This document shows, piece by piece, positions 36,721-48,149 of a DNA stretch of 64,000 nucleotides. Source of the stretch: Rotaria macrura (Eukaryota > Rotifera > Eurotatoria > Philodinida > Philodinidae). Numbering within the stretch: the stretch's first letter is position 1; each line of letters opens with the position of its first letter. The notes under the pieces were generated by a model, which was not told the DNA's origin, ran no database searches, and saw only the letters and a list, made by a program, of their open reading frames with translations. Where the stretch lies: assembly GCA_900239685.1 (NCBI GenBank), contig OENT01000661.1, positions 23,665 through 87,664 of the forward strand, read 5' to 3'. Both the position numbers and the translations under genes were made by a program.

Positions 36721-38661
36721 GGATTCTTCCACGTGGACAGAAAGAGGAACTATCTAATCACTAATGAAATCTTGTGAAAGTCGTGTAAAATGAAATAATT
36801 CAATCAATTTGAACAGACGCTGTAAATAAAATATCTGCCATTTTGAACTACAAAAAACAATCATACTTCTAGCAGCCGTAATACTTCATTCGAAGACCAT
36901 TCTGCCGCTTACTGCATCAATTCTGACATTATTCCACCAAGAGCCTACTAGTTAAGGTGATCATTGTTTTGTCTTGCAAAGTTTCAAATCTGATTAGTTG
37001 GTGGCTTGGAATTGATGATCGAAGAGTAGGATAACTGAGAATTTAGTTTCTCTAAGATAGTTGCCGTATTTTGTTGGGATATTTTACGCCATTACTTATC
37101 AAGATGTCTCGTTAAAAATTTCATGTGCTCCTTGCTGTTACTGTAAGTTACGGTCATGTCGTAAACAGCTTGTAGTGACTTTAGTCGCATTCAGATAATT
37201 TGTAACCGTATTCGACCAACTCAATTGATTTTATGTTCCTACATTGGACAGATTTAAAACAACAAAACTCAGCAATCATTCGTTAAAACAATTCCTATTA
37301 GTATTCAACCTCTAGTTCTCTTGAATCGAATAAGATATTGAACAGAATGAGTACTATGTATTCTTGTATAATATTCGAATTCTTGAATGCTACGAGTTAT
37401 TAGCATAAAATTATCGAAATCCAATATCGATTGTAATTGATCGTTTGCACTATTCTATTTCAATAAGTGTCATGAAGTCCCATGCACTTAGTTTTCTACA
37501 CAAAAATAATAAACTTAAAATAAATGAAGAAAGGCTCCGAACTAATTAAATTTATCTTTAAACAATGAAAAGACAAACTTATTATTAAGCTTTTTATGGC
37601 TTAAAATTTGAAATCGATTGAAACTATCTTTTCTCTTTTCTTAAGCCTGCAAATTTTTGGAATGCAATAACCTTCCCGGAAAATGAAATAGTTCATAAAA
37701 AACGTGAAAATTTTCAAAGCGTAGTTATTGAGGATCATCTTTTTCTGAAATAGCCGAGGGGCTAAGTTTAATCAGGAAAGTTTGATACATGATTAGCAAT
37801 TAATTGTAAAAACGTATTTCAAAACTTGAATGCTTAAATACTGGTCATTATTCATCTAATATTATTAAAAACTAAACCTTACAGGAATACTTTCGTTCTA
37901 TGAACCTAGTCTAAAATTAGAACAAACGAGACAAAAACAAACAAAACTAATTTATTCAATGTTGAATATGATTAGAACGCAAAAATCACTACAAATATGG
38001 TCTAGCTTAAATATAAACTGCAAAAGTTTTCTTGAATCATTTTTTTTCGTGTTATTCTTGTTTGAAATCATTTCCAAAAAGTGAAAATTTTAAAACGTGA
38101 AAGTTGCTTGCCACCCGATGTGACCCTTAAGCAAGGTCGAAATCAGTAGTGATTGCTTAGTTTTTCTAAAACTCACCTCCAGCCCCTAAAAATTCTCTAT
38201 TTGTATAGGCCATAGAAATGAACAGTGAGTATAGATACAAAGTCGATGCAATGGTGACCGTACACCCGGTTGCAATCGCTGATGCGTTTTTCAATCTTTT
38301 TCGGCGAAAAAAACTATACTAGAGAAAACAACAATGAAGATTCAACGTCAGCCTTTTTTCGTCAACCAAAATTTCTTTTAACTTTTATTTTTGCATTTTG
38401 TTTAGTGTTAATGAGAGAAGATGACCTGTGACTGGACAAATGATATTCATCAGAAAAGTCACATTTACCCGTGGTCTATAGAAACATGTCAAATAATGAC
38501 AGCCGTTTTGTGTCCCGTTCAGTGACGTTTTCTTTGTTAACTGAAAGTCAATGAAAACTATACAATTAGTTGAAAAGTAATTTTATTATGGCGAACAACT
38601 CAATTCCAAAATGTTGTTACTTTCTCGGCAACTAACTAACTAACTTGAGGGTTGGACACAC

Positions 38662-38868
38662 CTATAGCAGTCTCCGTGTGTGAGAAAAGATCCACGATTT
38701 CCCCAATAACGTCTCAGTGAAACATCCACTACCATCATAGTCCAATAAAAATACATTTTCTTCTGTGGTTGCTTCGTCTTTCTTTGCTAAAGAAATAAGC
38801 TTTTGATAGTACTTATAGACCAAATTACTCGGCGAACTGCAATGTATCCATCTCGTACCAAGATCCAC
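38662..38868 (-). pseudogene. unassigned ORF remnant in duplication copy B
   Basis: The 68-codon minus-strand frame (SLAKKDEATTEENVFLLDYD in its middle) has a homologous but stop-interrupted counterpart at about 22125-22330 in copy A. I recognise no domain. Conservation between copies only reflects the duplication, so coding status is doubtful. Confidence 0.3.
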
Positions 38869-39261
38869 TGTAGAAGAGAAATACTGAGCCTTTTCAGTAT
38901 AAGCACGTTTACGATAACGGCTTCACCCTTCTAACTATGAGATTCTCATAGTGTGTGATAACTGCGAGCTCTATTGGCCTGCTCTAAAGGCGAACAGTAG
39001 GATGGAAACGAAAAAAGAAAACGTCAGCTATGAGTGGTGAAAAGAAAGGAAAAAATAAGAATAAGCGTAAAATGGCATTTTAGCCTTTTTGTGATGCACT
39101 TGCACACAAGAGTTAATCGATCAAAGATAAGATCGTATATTTGATGAAAGAAAAATACGTATCCACTTTTCTTTTCCTTTGCAATTCTGTCTCATTTTGT
39201 TCTCTCCGGTTTCTATACTGTGTTTCATTTGCAACGTGAAAGTAAGAGCAGTAGAAAGCAA

Positions 39262-39734
39262 ATGACTGCATCCACAATATCAGGCAAATCTCTGTGTGGT
39301 CAAGTATATGGTTCTGTTCCACAAGATGCGTTCAATAAAGCCGAGAATGTAGGGATATGTTATTGTAAAAATTGTCGTCAAATTGGTGACTGTGTAGCAT
39401 CGTGCAATTTTCATCTATCAGTAGGCGATATTAAAAAATAGGCCAACGAAAATTGTATCAAGATCCAAACACAGACAGTGGCACAACAGTAGAACTGGCA
39501 TTCTGCAATAATTGCGGTTCACCTGTCTAAGGTAAAAATCCAAAATTTATCGGTCTAATAGCAGTGAGATTGGGTCTATTCGATCAATTACCAAAACCTG
39601 ACATGGCAGTCGACTGTAAAAATCGTCCAAAGTGGAATAAAATAACAATGGATAGTGTAAAAGAACATGAAGCTATGCCAGAATTCACAGAGGATTTGAA
39701 AAAATGGTTGCAAGAAAAGGGTGTATCCATTTAA
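39262..39734 (+). pseudogene. GFA-domain protein (CENP-V/Gfa-like), inactivated copy B
   Basis: This is the paralogue of the copy at 22.7 kb. It has the same block order (CYCKNCR, YQDPNTDSGT, FCNNCGSPV, RPKWNKI, MPEFTEDLKKWLQEKGVSI). It carries the same TAA after CGSPV and a frame break at the same place after LSVGDIK. The first zinc-ligand pair has also decayed (KSLCG in place of KCLCG). Downstream of the lesions, however, the frame is still clean, and its CGSPV is closer to the family norm than copy A's CSSPV. This suggests the inactivating changes preceded the duplication. Confidence 0.8.
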
Positions 39735-40034
39735 TGTAGAATTTAGAAGTTTTAAGACCCATCTTTTCCGTGCATTTGTAAAGAAAAATTATAAAGGTGG
39801 GCTATTAGCTGTAGCTTTTATTATCGCTTGATCGATTCCTTATTCGTGTGATATTTTTCATTTCAAAAAACCATACACAATAAACTAAATCTTAGTTCTA
39901 CATAAATATTCCCTAGCAATATTATTCATCTAGTATGACTAATGATGTTATATCGACTTTTATTGGATTATGCTACGATGAAATTCATCAGTCTTTTATA
40001 GGTCGATTTTAATTTAAGAAAGATCCTCAATTGT

Positions 40035-40095
40035 GATAAGGGTGTGGGTGTATGAATTACCATGAGATTTACATCCACAACCACACCCTTTTCTC
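40035..40095. repeat. telomere-like hairpin
   Basis: AAGGGTGTGGGTGTA faces TTTACATCCACAACCACACCC, closing duplication copy B in the same way as copy A. Confidence 0.6.
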
Positions 40096-41400
40096 GACTT
40101 TTAACATGACAGTCGATCTAGACAAAGAACACACACACCCAAACTTTTAGTCTCGAGCCCACGCCCATTTTCATTAACCATCCTCATGCACCATGACTGA
40201 TCATCAGTGTAATTCAGACTCTGATCTATTCCCATGCGCACTGCACAACCGAACCCTAACTCTCTCTATTTCATAACTACACCCTCTTTCACATCAATAT
40301 CCTCTGGATCATTTCCTCAATCAAAACATCACGCTAAAACGTATTCACTTATTAGAAAGAAAGAAAAATTGCAGTCAATCATCAAACAACTACGTTCGTT
40401 CATTTTACTTATTGTTGATCGATGTTAACTTTTCCTTCTAAATTTCATACTGTACAGCAAGAGTATTTTGTACAATCACCGATTGTTGATATTATTCTGA
40501 CAGTTAGTATTCGAAAAATAGCTAATTTACAACAGTGACTTGCAAACACATTCTTCACTGGTGGCCGTTATTCAGATACCAACAAAACAGAGCAGATTTC
40601 GCAATGAACATATCAAACCATTTACATTAACTCTCTTTTCAATGGATGTTCATATCTTCTAAGTCATATTTCGCTTAAACTATCTTCAACCATCAGCATT
40701 TTTCGTGCAATATACTTCCGTTTAATTTTTATTTCTATTATGTATTTCAATCAAATTGGTAGTTTTATTTTTTGTATTCTCGAGAATGTATAGCCCCAAT
40801 GAGTAAATCTTAATAATAAAGATTACAAAATGCATCGTCAACCAAACTGTACATTCTGATTCTTTCCATCAATGTGAATGACACTTATAAATATTATTTT
40901 TTTGTTTTGATTGATCTGCTCATTGTTGATTACGGACAATTGAGAATTGATAGAGTACAGGTTTGGTTTGTTTCAGGTAAACTGAATCTCTTTTTGTGAT
41001 TCACAGTTAAACGTTGAAGGAATTCTATAGTCGTTCGATTCTGACATGTTAAGAGATTTGAAGTTTTTCGAAAAAGGTATTGGAGGAGCTCTGTTCTCGA
41101 GCCTATCTGATAGACTTCAATTGTACACAGAATTAAGAAATCTAATGAGATTCTAAGTCTGATAAGAACACGTACCGTAGTCGCTATAAGTTGATGAATT
41201 CTGGTCTTCGGATTCGTTTCTTATTATTTCTCGAGAATCCCGTCCTCATGATAGAACTCATAGAAAAAGTATTTTTGAATGCGAAAATAGCGAATTAATA
41301 CAATTCTTCCTACAAAAAACAAAATAACGAAAAACAGGTCAGTGAAGTAAGTAGAAGGGGTCTAGCATAAAAAACGTGGAAAAAGAAGAAAAGGAAAAAT
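40096..41400. other. intergenic, no gene seen
   Basis: AT-rich sequence lying downstream of the DUF1254/DUF1214 gene. No supported frame or repeat. Confidence 0.45.
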
Positions 41401-41420
41401 GAGGACGATTCACAAGTCAG

Positions 41421-44400
41421 CTAAGAAACCTGTTTGACTGGTGGAATCTTCCATGTACCATTGATTATCTCAAGAACCGATACTGTAGGCCAATACATGC
41501 GAAGCATAATACTGAAATTGCCTTCAGGTGCCGGTAGCCAATTCGGTTCGATATCTTTTCCAGGAGATGTGTTTTGAAAGTAGAGATCAAGTGAGCCATC
41601 TTCATTGTAAATCAATGAATCTCGCTGGCTCACAGTGTACTTGTTTAACGAATTCGGCACAAAGAAAAATCCAGCACCGTACATAGTTATTGACCAGAAG
41701 CCCTTGATCGGGGGTGTCTGATTTTTAGCAAAATGGAGCACGTATTGATTGCTCCCCGATAGTTCCTTATTGTTCGAATCCACTTCTGTAACCGGATAGA
41801 TCGAATCTGCGTCTACGTTGGCTCCCCAGCCGTACAGAGAGATTGCAGCACGTTTTAGGTAGCTAGTACCATAAGAACCATTGTTACTTGTAATAATCCA
41901 ACCATTTACAGTTACGCCAAGTTGACTTTTGAAGGAAGCGATCATTGAAAAGGCGATGCTCGGAGCTTCAGCGATGGCAGCTTGAACGGAACTGTTAAAT
42001 GTGGACAGGTCGAACGTTCGACCAGGAATAAGGCCGATTCGAGCCATTTGTGTGACTATACGATAATCTTCTTGCGATGGTGGATTATCCTGTAAGACAA
42101 AAATGAGAACACATGCATCTAATTGATTTGGAAGTTGACTCAAGTGAGGATGTACTAGTGAAAATCTCACACATCCTTGGTACATTGATTTTTCAATGTT
42201 CCAAATTCAACGTAAAGTTGACCATTCAAGTTCTTGAACTTTGAAACGTTAGTTATATTACTGTGAACTACTTGTAAAAATAGATGCTACGTATTTTCCA
42301 TCAAATTTCAGTCTTCTTGAAACATGCATCGGTTATGGAAAGCATTTGACAGTCTGTCGAAAGTAAGCTCAAGAATCAATATTGATGTTCGATCTAGCTC
42401 ACTTCGAGAAATATGAGTTATTCTTTTTCTCTATACTTCATGACACTGAGCAAAGATCATCCGATATTTTAGAACATGTGAGATACACTGTGTAATAAGT
42501 CGGTAAGTCACTGTTATCAAATATGTGGTCACTGATTCTTAATTACAGAATCTAACGAATTAAGAGTCACACGCAGAGGAAAGAAGAGACAAAGACACGA
42601 AGTCAACACTAGAAAGCAAGGTAATCAAGTCACAGCTCTATAATTATTCATAAACACCGAAATATATTCGATCGCTAGTGAAGATGTGGAAAGTAAAGAA
42701 AAGTGGGAGCAGATGAAGAACACCAGTGGGTGTACAAGAAAGAACGAAAATAAGGAGGACAAAATGCTCATATTCTCACAGAAAGTACCGATTTTGATTC
42801 TGTTTGCTCAAATAATATCGAGCATTACAGGATATAACTAAATTCATGTATCCATTATTGCAACGCTATATTTGGAAATTTTGTTTCATGAACTGAAGAG
42901 TTATACTGCACACTTAATTTCAACCGGAAAGTATGCACTAATGAAGCTGAAACTTTATTCTCAAGCTCTGGAAACGATATCGACTAACAAAGCAGTTAAT
43001 TTTGTCTATACAGTTAAAATTCATATGAACAATTTTTTAAAACAAAACCGATGTCTATTACAAACTAGAACGTACTCAACTGTTCTTTTTTCAATAATCG
43101 TTGATAGAAATGATATAGACACCTAGAGTTTTCATCATGCAATAGAGAACCCTTGGGGGCATCTATATATGCTAATTCCGAGTCTGATCAACTATTGATC
43201 TATCAGATTTAGCCTTTATAGATCGCCTCATGTATTCTATATTAATGATAATGGGCAACAAAGGCAGGTATTTTTTCACATATCTATTCTTCCCCAATGT
43301 TGACATTGAAATGTTCATTAATGTTTTATACAACATTCCTATATTGATCGATTAAACCATGCATTGTAATTACGTACTCTTTTTTTTACAGATGCATATC
43401 TGCTGTTGAACTTTGTTGGATGAAACTGATGATGTTTTATGTCGATCAGAAGACCCCCAGTCTTAATCTGATGAAGTGTAACAGATCTAGCGTGATGCTG
43501 ATCCGTTATAATTGAGATTCTCTCTCTTATACGTTCTCTTATATCTCTTTCTCGTTCATCGATCGATCATCAACGTTCACTCTTATTCTCTTCTGAATAA
43601 ACGCAGGTACCATACGAGAAACACACTAATTCTGATACGAACTCGTTCAATAAAGAACATAGTCAAGGATGACAGCACGCTACTCAATCAGTTTACCTTT
43701 ATAGTAATGTCTTTTCTTGTTGTTTCACTCGCTGCTGTTATTACTTTTACTGCATTAAACGAACTTTCAGTGAAATGAAATTGATCAAAACACAATGTAC
43801 GTAAAAATATGTCGGACATTTGGTTGAATGACTTTTCTCTTCATTTCAAGATAATTTTTCACAAATTTTCTCAGCAATGCACGTAAAGTAGAATTTTCTA
43901 AAGCAGATCAATATGCAATTGTGACTTTTCCATGATATGAAATAACAGTATATATTTTGTGTATTGTATTTGAACAAACAATATATGTATATCTTAAATA
44001 GCCGGCAAGGAATTTTCTTCATCGTAAAGCGACTTCCTAAAAACTTGGGGGTTGAAAAGAAAAACCACCACGGAGGTTTTCATCGCTATGCAGTTAGCTG
44101 TGGCAAACGAGAAAATCAGTCTATCTCGATAGTCTGCGCATTTTTATCACTGGAAAAAAATTATCATAAGCCCGAAAATTTGAATCTCCAGTGAAAAACC
44201 AGGTTACGAACAGAAGTCGAAATACCTCGAATGGCCGTCCCGAGATCATTATTCGAATACAAGGTTTCATGTTATCAAATAATCAATTCGCAAATGGTGC
44301 CCTCGAACTTATTTCCTAAAACCAGGACTGTCAAGTTATCCTTACTGTTACTAACTAGTAGGTAATAGTTCAATTCTCGTCACTGGTCATTCATATGTTA

Positions 44401-46841
44401 AGTGGCAGTGCTGATCATCGACCCATTGATCGGTAGGTTATATTTACAATGAAGCAGTAATTCGTTTGCAGTAATCCGAAAGAAGACTATCTACTTCCTA
44501 TTATTGATTATTCTTACACGTATTGTTCGTGAACTTTTATCTCTCAAGACTTACCGGATGTAAAGAGTTGCATTCTATAAAACTTGTTTGTAAGTGTGCA
44601 AGGTGGAGATATCAGAATTTACAGTCAGTTTCTAAAAAGTGTATGCTTGATTTTCACTAACGAGAAGATATTTCGGTTCACTGAAGCTATTTTGTGAAGT
44701 TTGAACAGTGTTTTCTACGCTCGGAGAATTTCAATCTTTAATTAGTACCAAAAAATTCTGCACGTCATTGTTCTGTCAAGAAACTACTCTAGAGATACTG
44801 CGACCTAGAAGAAAAATCGTCATTCTGGCAAGAGCCTCATGCAAGTGATATGAAGTAAGTTCCAAACTTTTGGAAAGTGATTGCAAATTCAGATTTTCCA
44901 CCTGGATTTTGTTCAGTTAAGCCTTATAAGATGTGACTTCCTTCTCAACAACAAACTTTTCTTGTTGAAAAATCAAGTACACAATTATGAGAAACTGAAG
45001 TAAACATTCTGATCTGTCGACTATAAACACGTACTAACAAACTCTGTAGAATTCAATTGTTTGCGATAAGCAGCTCGTGGCAGAAGAAAAAAGTTATGGA
45101 AGATATCTTCAGGAATGATCAATAATCGGAAGTACAATAGATAGTGTGCCTTCAGAGAACTGTAAAACAGCTACTGTTTAGCTGCTAGTATGGCCTACCC
45201 ATCCTCTGGTTACCGTCAACTAGTACCATTCACCATCTGGGTGGTAAGTGGTCATTTTTTAAGATTATCTAAGAAGGATTAATAGCTAAGATATAGAACA
45301 ACTCCGTATCGTTGCTAAAAAGTTAGTTTTTCGATTGTAAAAACAGTTATTGTTACCATAGCAAGTGAAATCGGAAGTATCAATAAGTGTGACAGTAATA
45401 CAAGAAAAACCATTCTTTGATAAGAAATCCCAGTACCTCGAATGTCTTCATATGACTCAATTCTAGGATACGAGCGCACCGAGCATCAAATAACAACATT
45501 GCATATTGCCTTGATGTCGTTATCAAGGGAGAGAAACATCCCACCATCACTTATTTTATTGTACGAAATGAGTTATTTGGTAGCGTTTTTGGTTTTGTGG
45601 AGCTCATATATGTTTTCGAAGAAAACAATGAGTGTAAGTTTTAAGCTGATGTTTTGATAGCTGCTTCCCTGCCATCACGGACACCGTCGATCTCAACCGT
45701 TAGTTACGAGTTTGACATGTAATTCGCAAGACATCAGCAATCAGGCGGAGGACGAATTAGGGTGTAAACCGCCAAACTTTGAAATTCGTAAGTAAAACTT
45801 AATTTTTTGACATTGTTAAATAATGACGAAAACAGTCTTTGGAAATTTTCGTAAAGCAGTCGGTCTCCACCAACTTTTGGCACTCCCGAAATTCGCTAAC
45901 AGCTAGTTGTTATAGTTAATGGGAAATATATGCGGTTCACATGTCAGTTCCAATTGGACTGATCAACCAAAATTTTAATATGGTTCTTCAGAAATCATGG
46001 GTATCCGATGTGTCAGATTTATGACAACTCTCGTTTAAAATGTGTCTTCTGATGTACTCACCTTCAGACACGTAGCCATGATATTGAAATAGGTGGAGAT
46101 GTTCATGTTCTTGATAATATTGCTTACTGAGTCAGTTGGATTGAATGATAGATCAGGATTTTTATTGATTACCGACTTTCCGGATGCTTTATAAGATTTA
46201 TTTTCATTTCGGATAAAGATACTGAGTGGTCGAAGTAAATATTGATCTTGAAGCTGATGAACGGCTTCGTAATCTTCAGTTGTACCTGTACAATACGTGC
46301 GACCCATAATGATGATGTATCGAGTGGGCGAATGAATGCTTTTTGTGACACGCCGTCGAACGCTTTCTGGTAGTGGAAGCTTCCATTCAGGGCCAATTAT
46401 TGCATATGTGGCAGCAGACGTACCGACTGTTCGTGTTCCAGGATCATGAAGCACTGATGTCCAAAGAGAATATATTGGAAATAGATAGTAGCGATTGTTC
46501 ATATTTGGATGGGAAAGTAACCATGGTTCACTCTGAAGATCAACCCAAGCGATGGAGTAGAGTGTATCTGCGTTTGGTGCTACAACTTCGCGAAAACTTG
46601 AATTTGGATAACTACGCAGATTGTTAAATACACCCATAGGCGTGTTTTGCGCTCTTTCTTCTGTGGCACTGGTCATTCTGATACGAGTTACTTCACTGGT
46701 GACGAGCGAGTATCCATAGATATAGGCTTGAATAGCAATTTTTCTTGCTACACGAGGTGTAAGAGAACGTTGCGAGATATTTGCCGCTAGTAAGCTTGAT
46801 ATAACGAGCAAGAAAATCAGTACGATGTAATTTAGCTGCAT
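41421..46841 (-). CDS. DUF1254/DUF1214 secreted protein, two exons, 4.0 kb intron
   Basis: Exon 1 (46841-46062, 260 codons) ends at AAG|GTGAGT; exon 2 (42089-41421, 222 codons plus stop) begins after TTTTTGTCTTACAG. Both junctions are phase 0 and join two halves of a single 482-residue protein. Residues 1-19 are a signal peptide (IVLIFLLVISSLLA). The DUF1254 region (about 65-190) contains VVAPNADTLYS (86-96), and the C-terminal DUF1214 region (about 370-470) has KGFWSITMYG (389-398). This two-domain pair is common in bacteria and present in fungi; its biochemical role is not established, although some members are annotated as secreted or periplasmic proteins. The signal peptide suggests export. 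With bdelloid introns usually tens of bases long, the 3972-nt intron is exceptional. Bacterial or fungal origin by transfer is an inference from family distribution. Confidence 0.9.
42090..46061 (-). other. 3.97 kb intron of the DUF1254/DUF1214 gene
   Basis: Its ends obey GTGAG..CAG rules. Inside I found no transposase, no long inverted repeat, and only short open frames lacking ATG or motifs (for example 43512-43778, which opens on TTG). The content is unexplained; an old, decayed insertion is likely. Confidence 0.7.
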
Positions 46842-46849
46842 TGTGCAAG

Positions 46850-48080
46850 TATATAGTCGTGTTTGAATGTTGTGTGGTTAAAGTGAACGTGTATTTCTAT
46901 GCATTCAGTTAATCTTCTTCGTTATTGTTCAGGAAAACGTTCGGCCGAGTAAACGCTACGTTTTCAGTCACACAATATTAGCTACGAGAAACCACTAATA
47001 TAGAAGAAAGGTTTATCTGAAAAATTTCCACAAGTATCTTAGAGCAATGAAACATAAATTGGGCAGAGATGTGTTACAGTTCAGCGTCACTTCCCGAATG
47101 CAGTCATATGGCTAGATTACTCAGAAAGGATCATGCATAGTTTTAAGTATTCAGGCTCAAGAGAAAAATTTTAGTGCAAATCTGTCAATACAGTGACAAA
47201 ATACTGACATGATGCTCGAAAAATTTGGTTGGCGGGTGTTTCTTGGAAAAAGAAGTTTTCTGACTGTGCCGTCGAATGTTTGCATGGCTCAATCAATGAA
47301 ATTTTTGGCAGAATACTAGTCTAACGGCTGGTTATAATATAATCGAACTGATGCAGGAGTGAAAAGAATTCTAAAATAGTGACAGAGAAATTTCATAGAA
47401 AATCTAGTGAAACTTTTCAACACTGAGTACAGTGCCTGAAGCGATAACGTGATCTTCTTTCGAAAAATTTTTAAAAACGTTCATTTTCGGGTGAGAATCC
47501 ATATATGATCTCTAATTTAATCGGACTGACGACTCACCTTCCAAAAGATAAAACAGCTTTGGAAACAAGCAGGTTCCTAAGACTCGAATCAGTAAACAAA
47601 ATTTTCAAATATCTCATAAGCTCTCGTTCAGTTGCATGTAGCTTGAAATTCTGATCAAAGATGCATGGTCAAAATCGAAAATTTCTTCTACTATAGAAAA
47701 TTAGTTAACTATTATTTTGGTACCATGGGAAAACTGCATAGAATTATGTGACCTAAAAGTGCAGCTGAAACTATCGGATGTTGTTAGTGAGGGTGTGAGT
47801 GTAGGAAAATAGAAGATTTACACCCACACCCAGAATAAAGTGCCGATTCCCGTTAATGTTCTGACGTCCGTAAGCGATGAATTTTGAAGTTCAGGTTCTG
47901 AAAATAACCTTACACGAATCTGTTTTTGGATTGAATTTAATAGTTTCATCGATATTTATAAAGAATGTGCCTGTGAATTCAAAGAAGACCTTAAAAGGAC
48001 TCTAGCTGAAATGTGTACACCATCAATGATGCCCAGCAATAACCCATTACAGACCCTTACGTCGCTCTTCGCTTATCAAC
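46850..48080. other. intergenic, upstream of the DUF1254/DUF1214 gene
   Basis: No gene is seen. A telomere-like hairpin (GAGGGTGTGAGTGTAGG facing TTTACACCCACACCC) lies at about 47788-47832. Confidence 0.5.
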
Positions 48081-48149
48081 ACACTTACATATTTCGCAAT
48101 ACCCAAGCAGACAAAACTAAGAAATTAATGCTAAAAAACAGCTACTAGT

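Larger units (their letters stand above)
36650..40090. repeat. segmental duplication, copy B
   Basis: This is the second, direct-orientation copy of about 21308-23580, displaced by roughly 15.4 kb. Relative to copy A it has an extra block of about 1.19 kb (about 37238-38423) between GATTTTATGTTCCTACA and CCTGTGACTGGAC. Bases on either side resume collinearity with copy A. No terminal repeats were seen on that block, so it may be an insertion in B or a deletion in A. Telomere-like tracts flank this copy too. Confidence 0.9.

Noticed and set aside
43512..43778. 88-codon hydrophobic frame inside the DUF1254/DUF1214 intron
   Set aside because: It opens on TTG, not ATG, and has no recognisable motif; likely chance in T-rich DNA.
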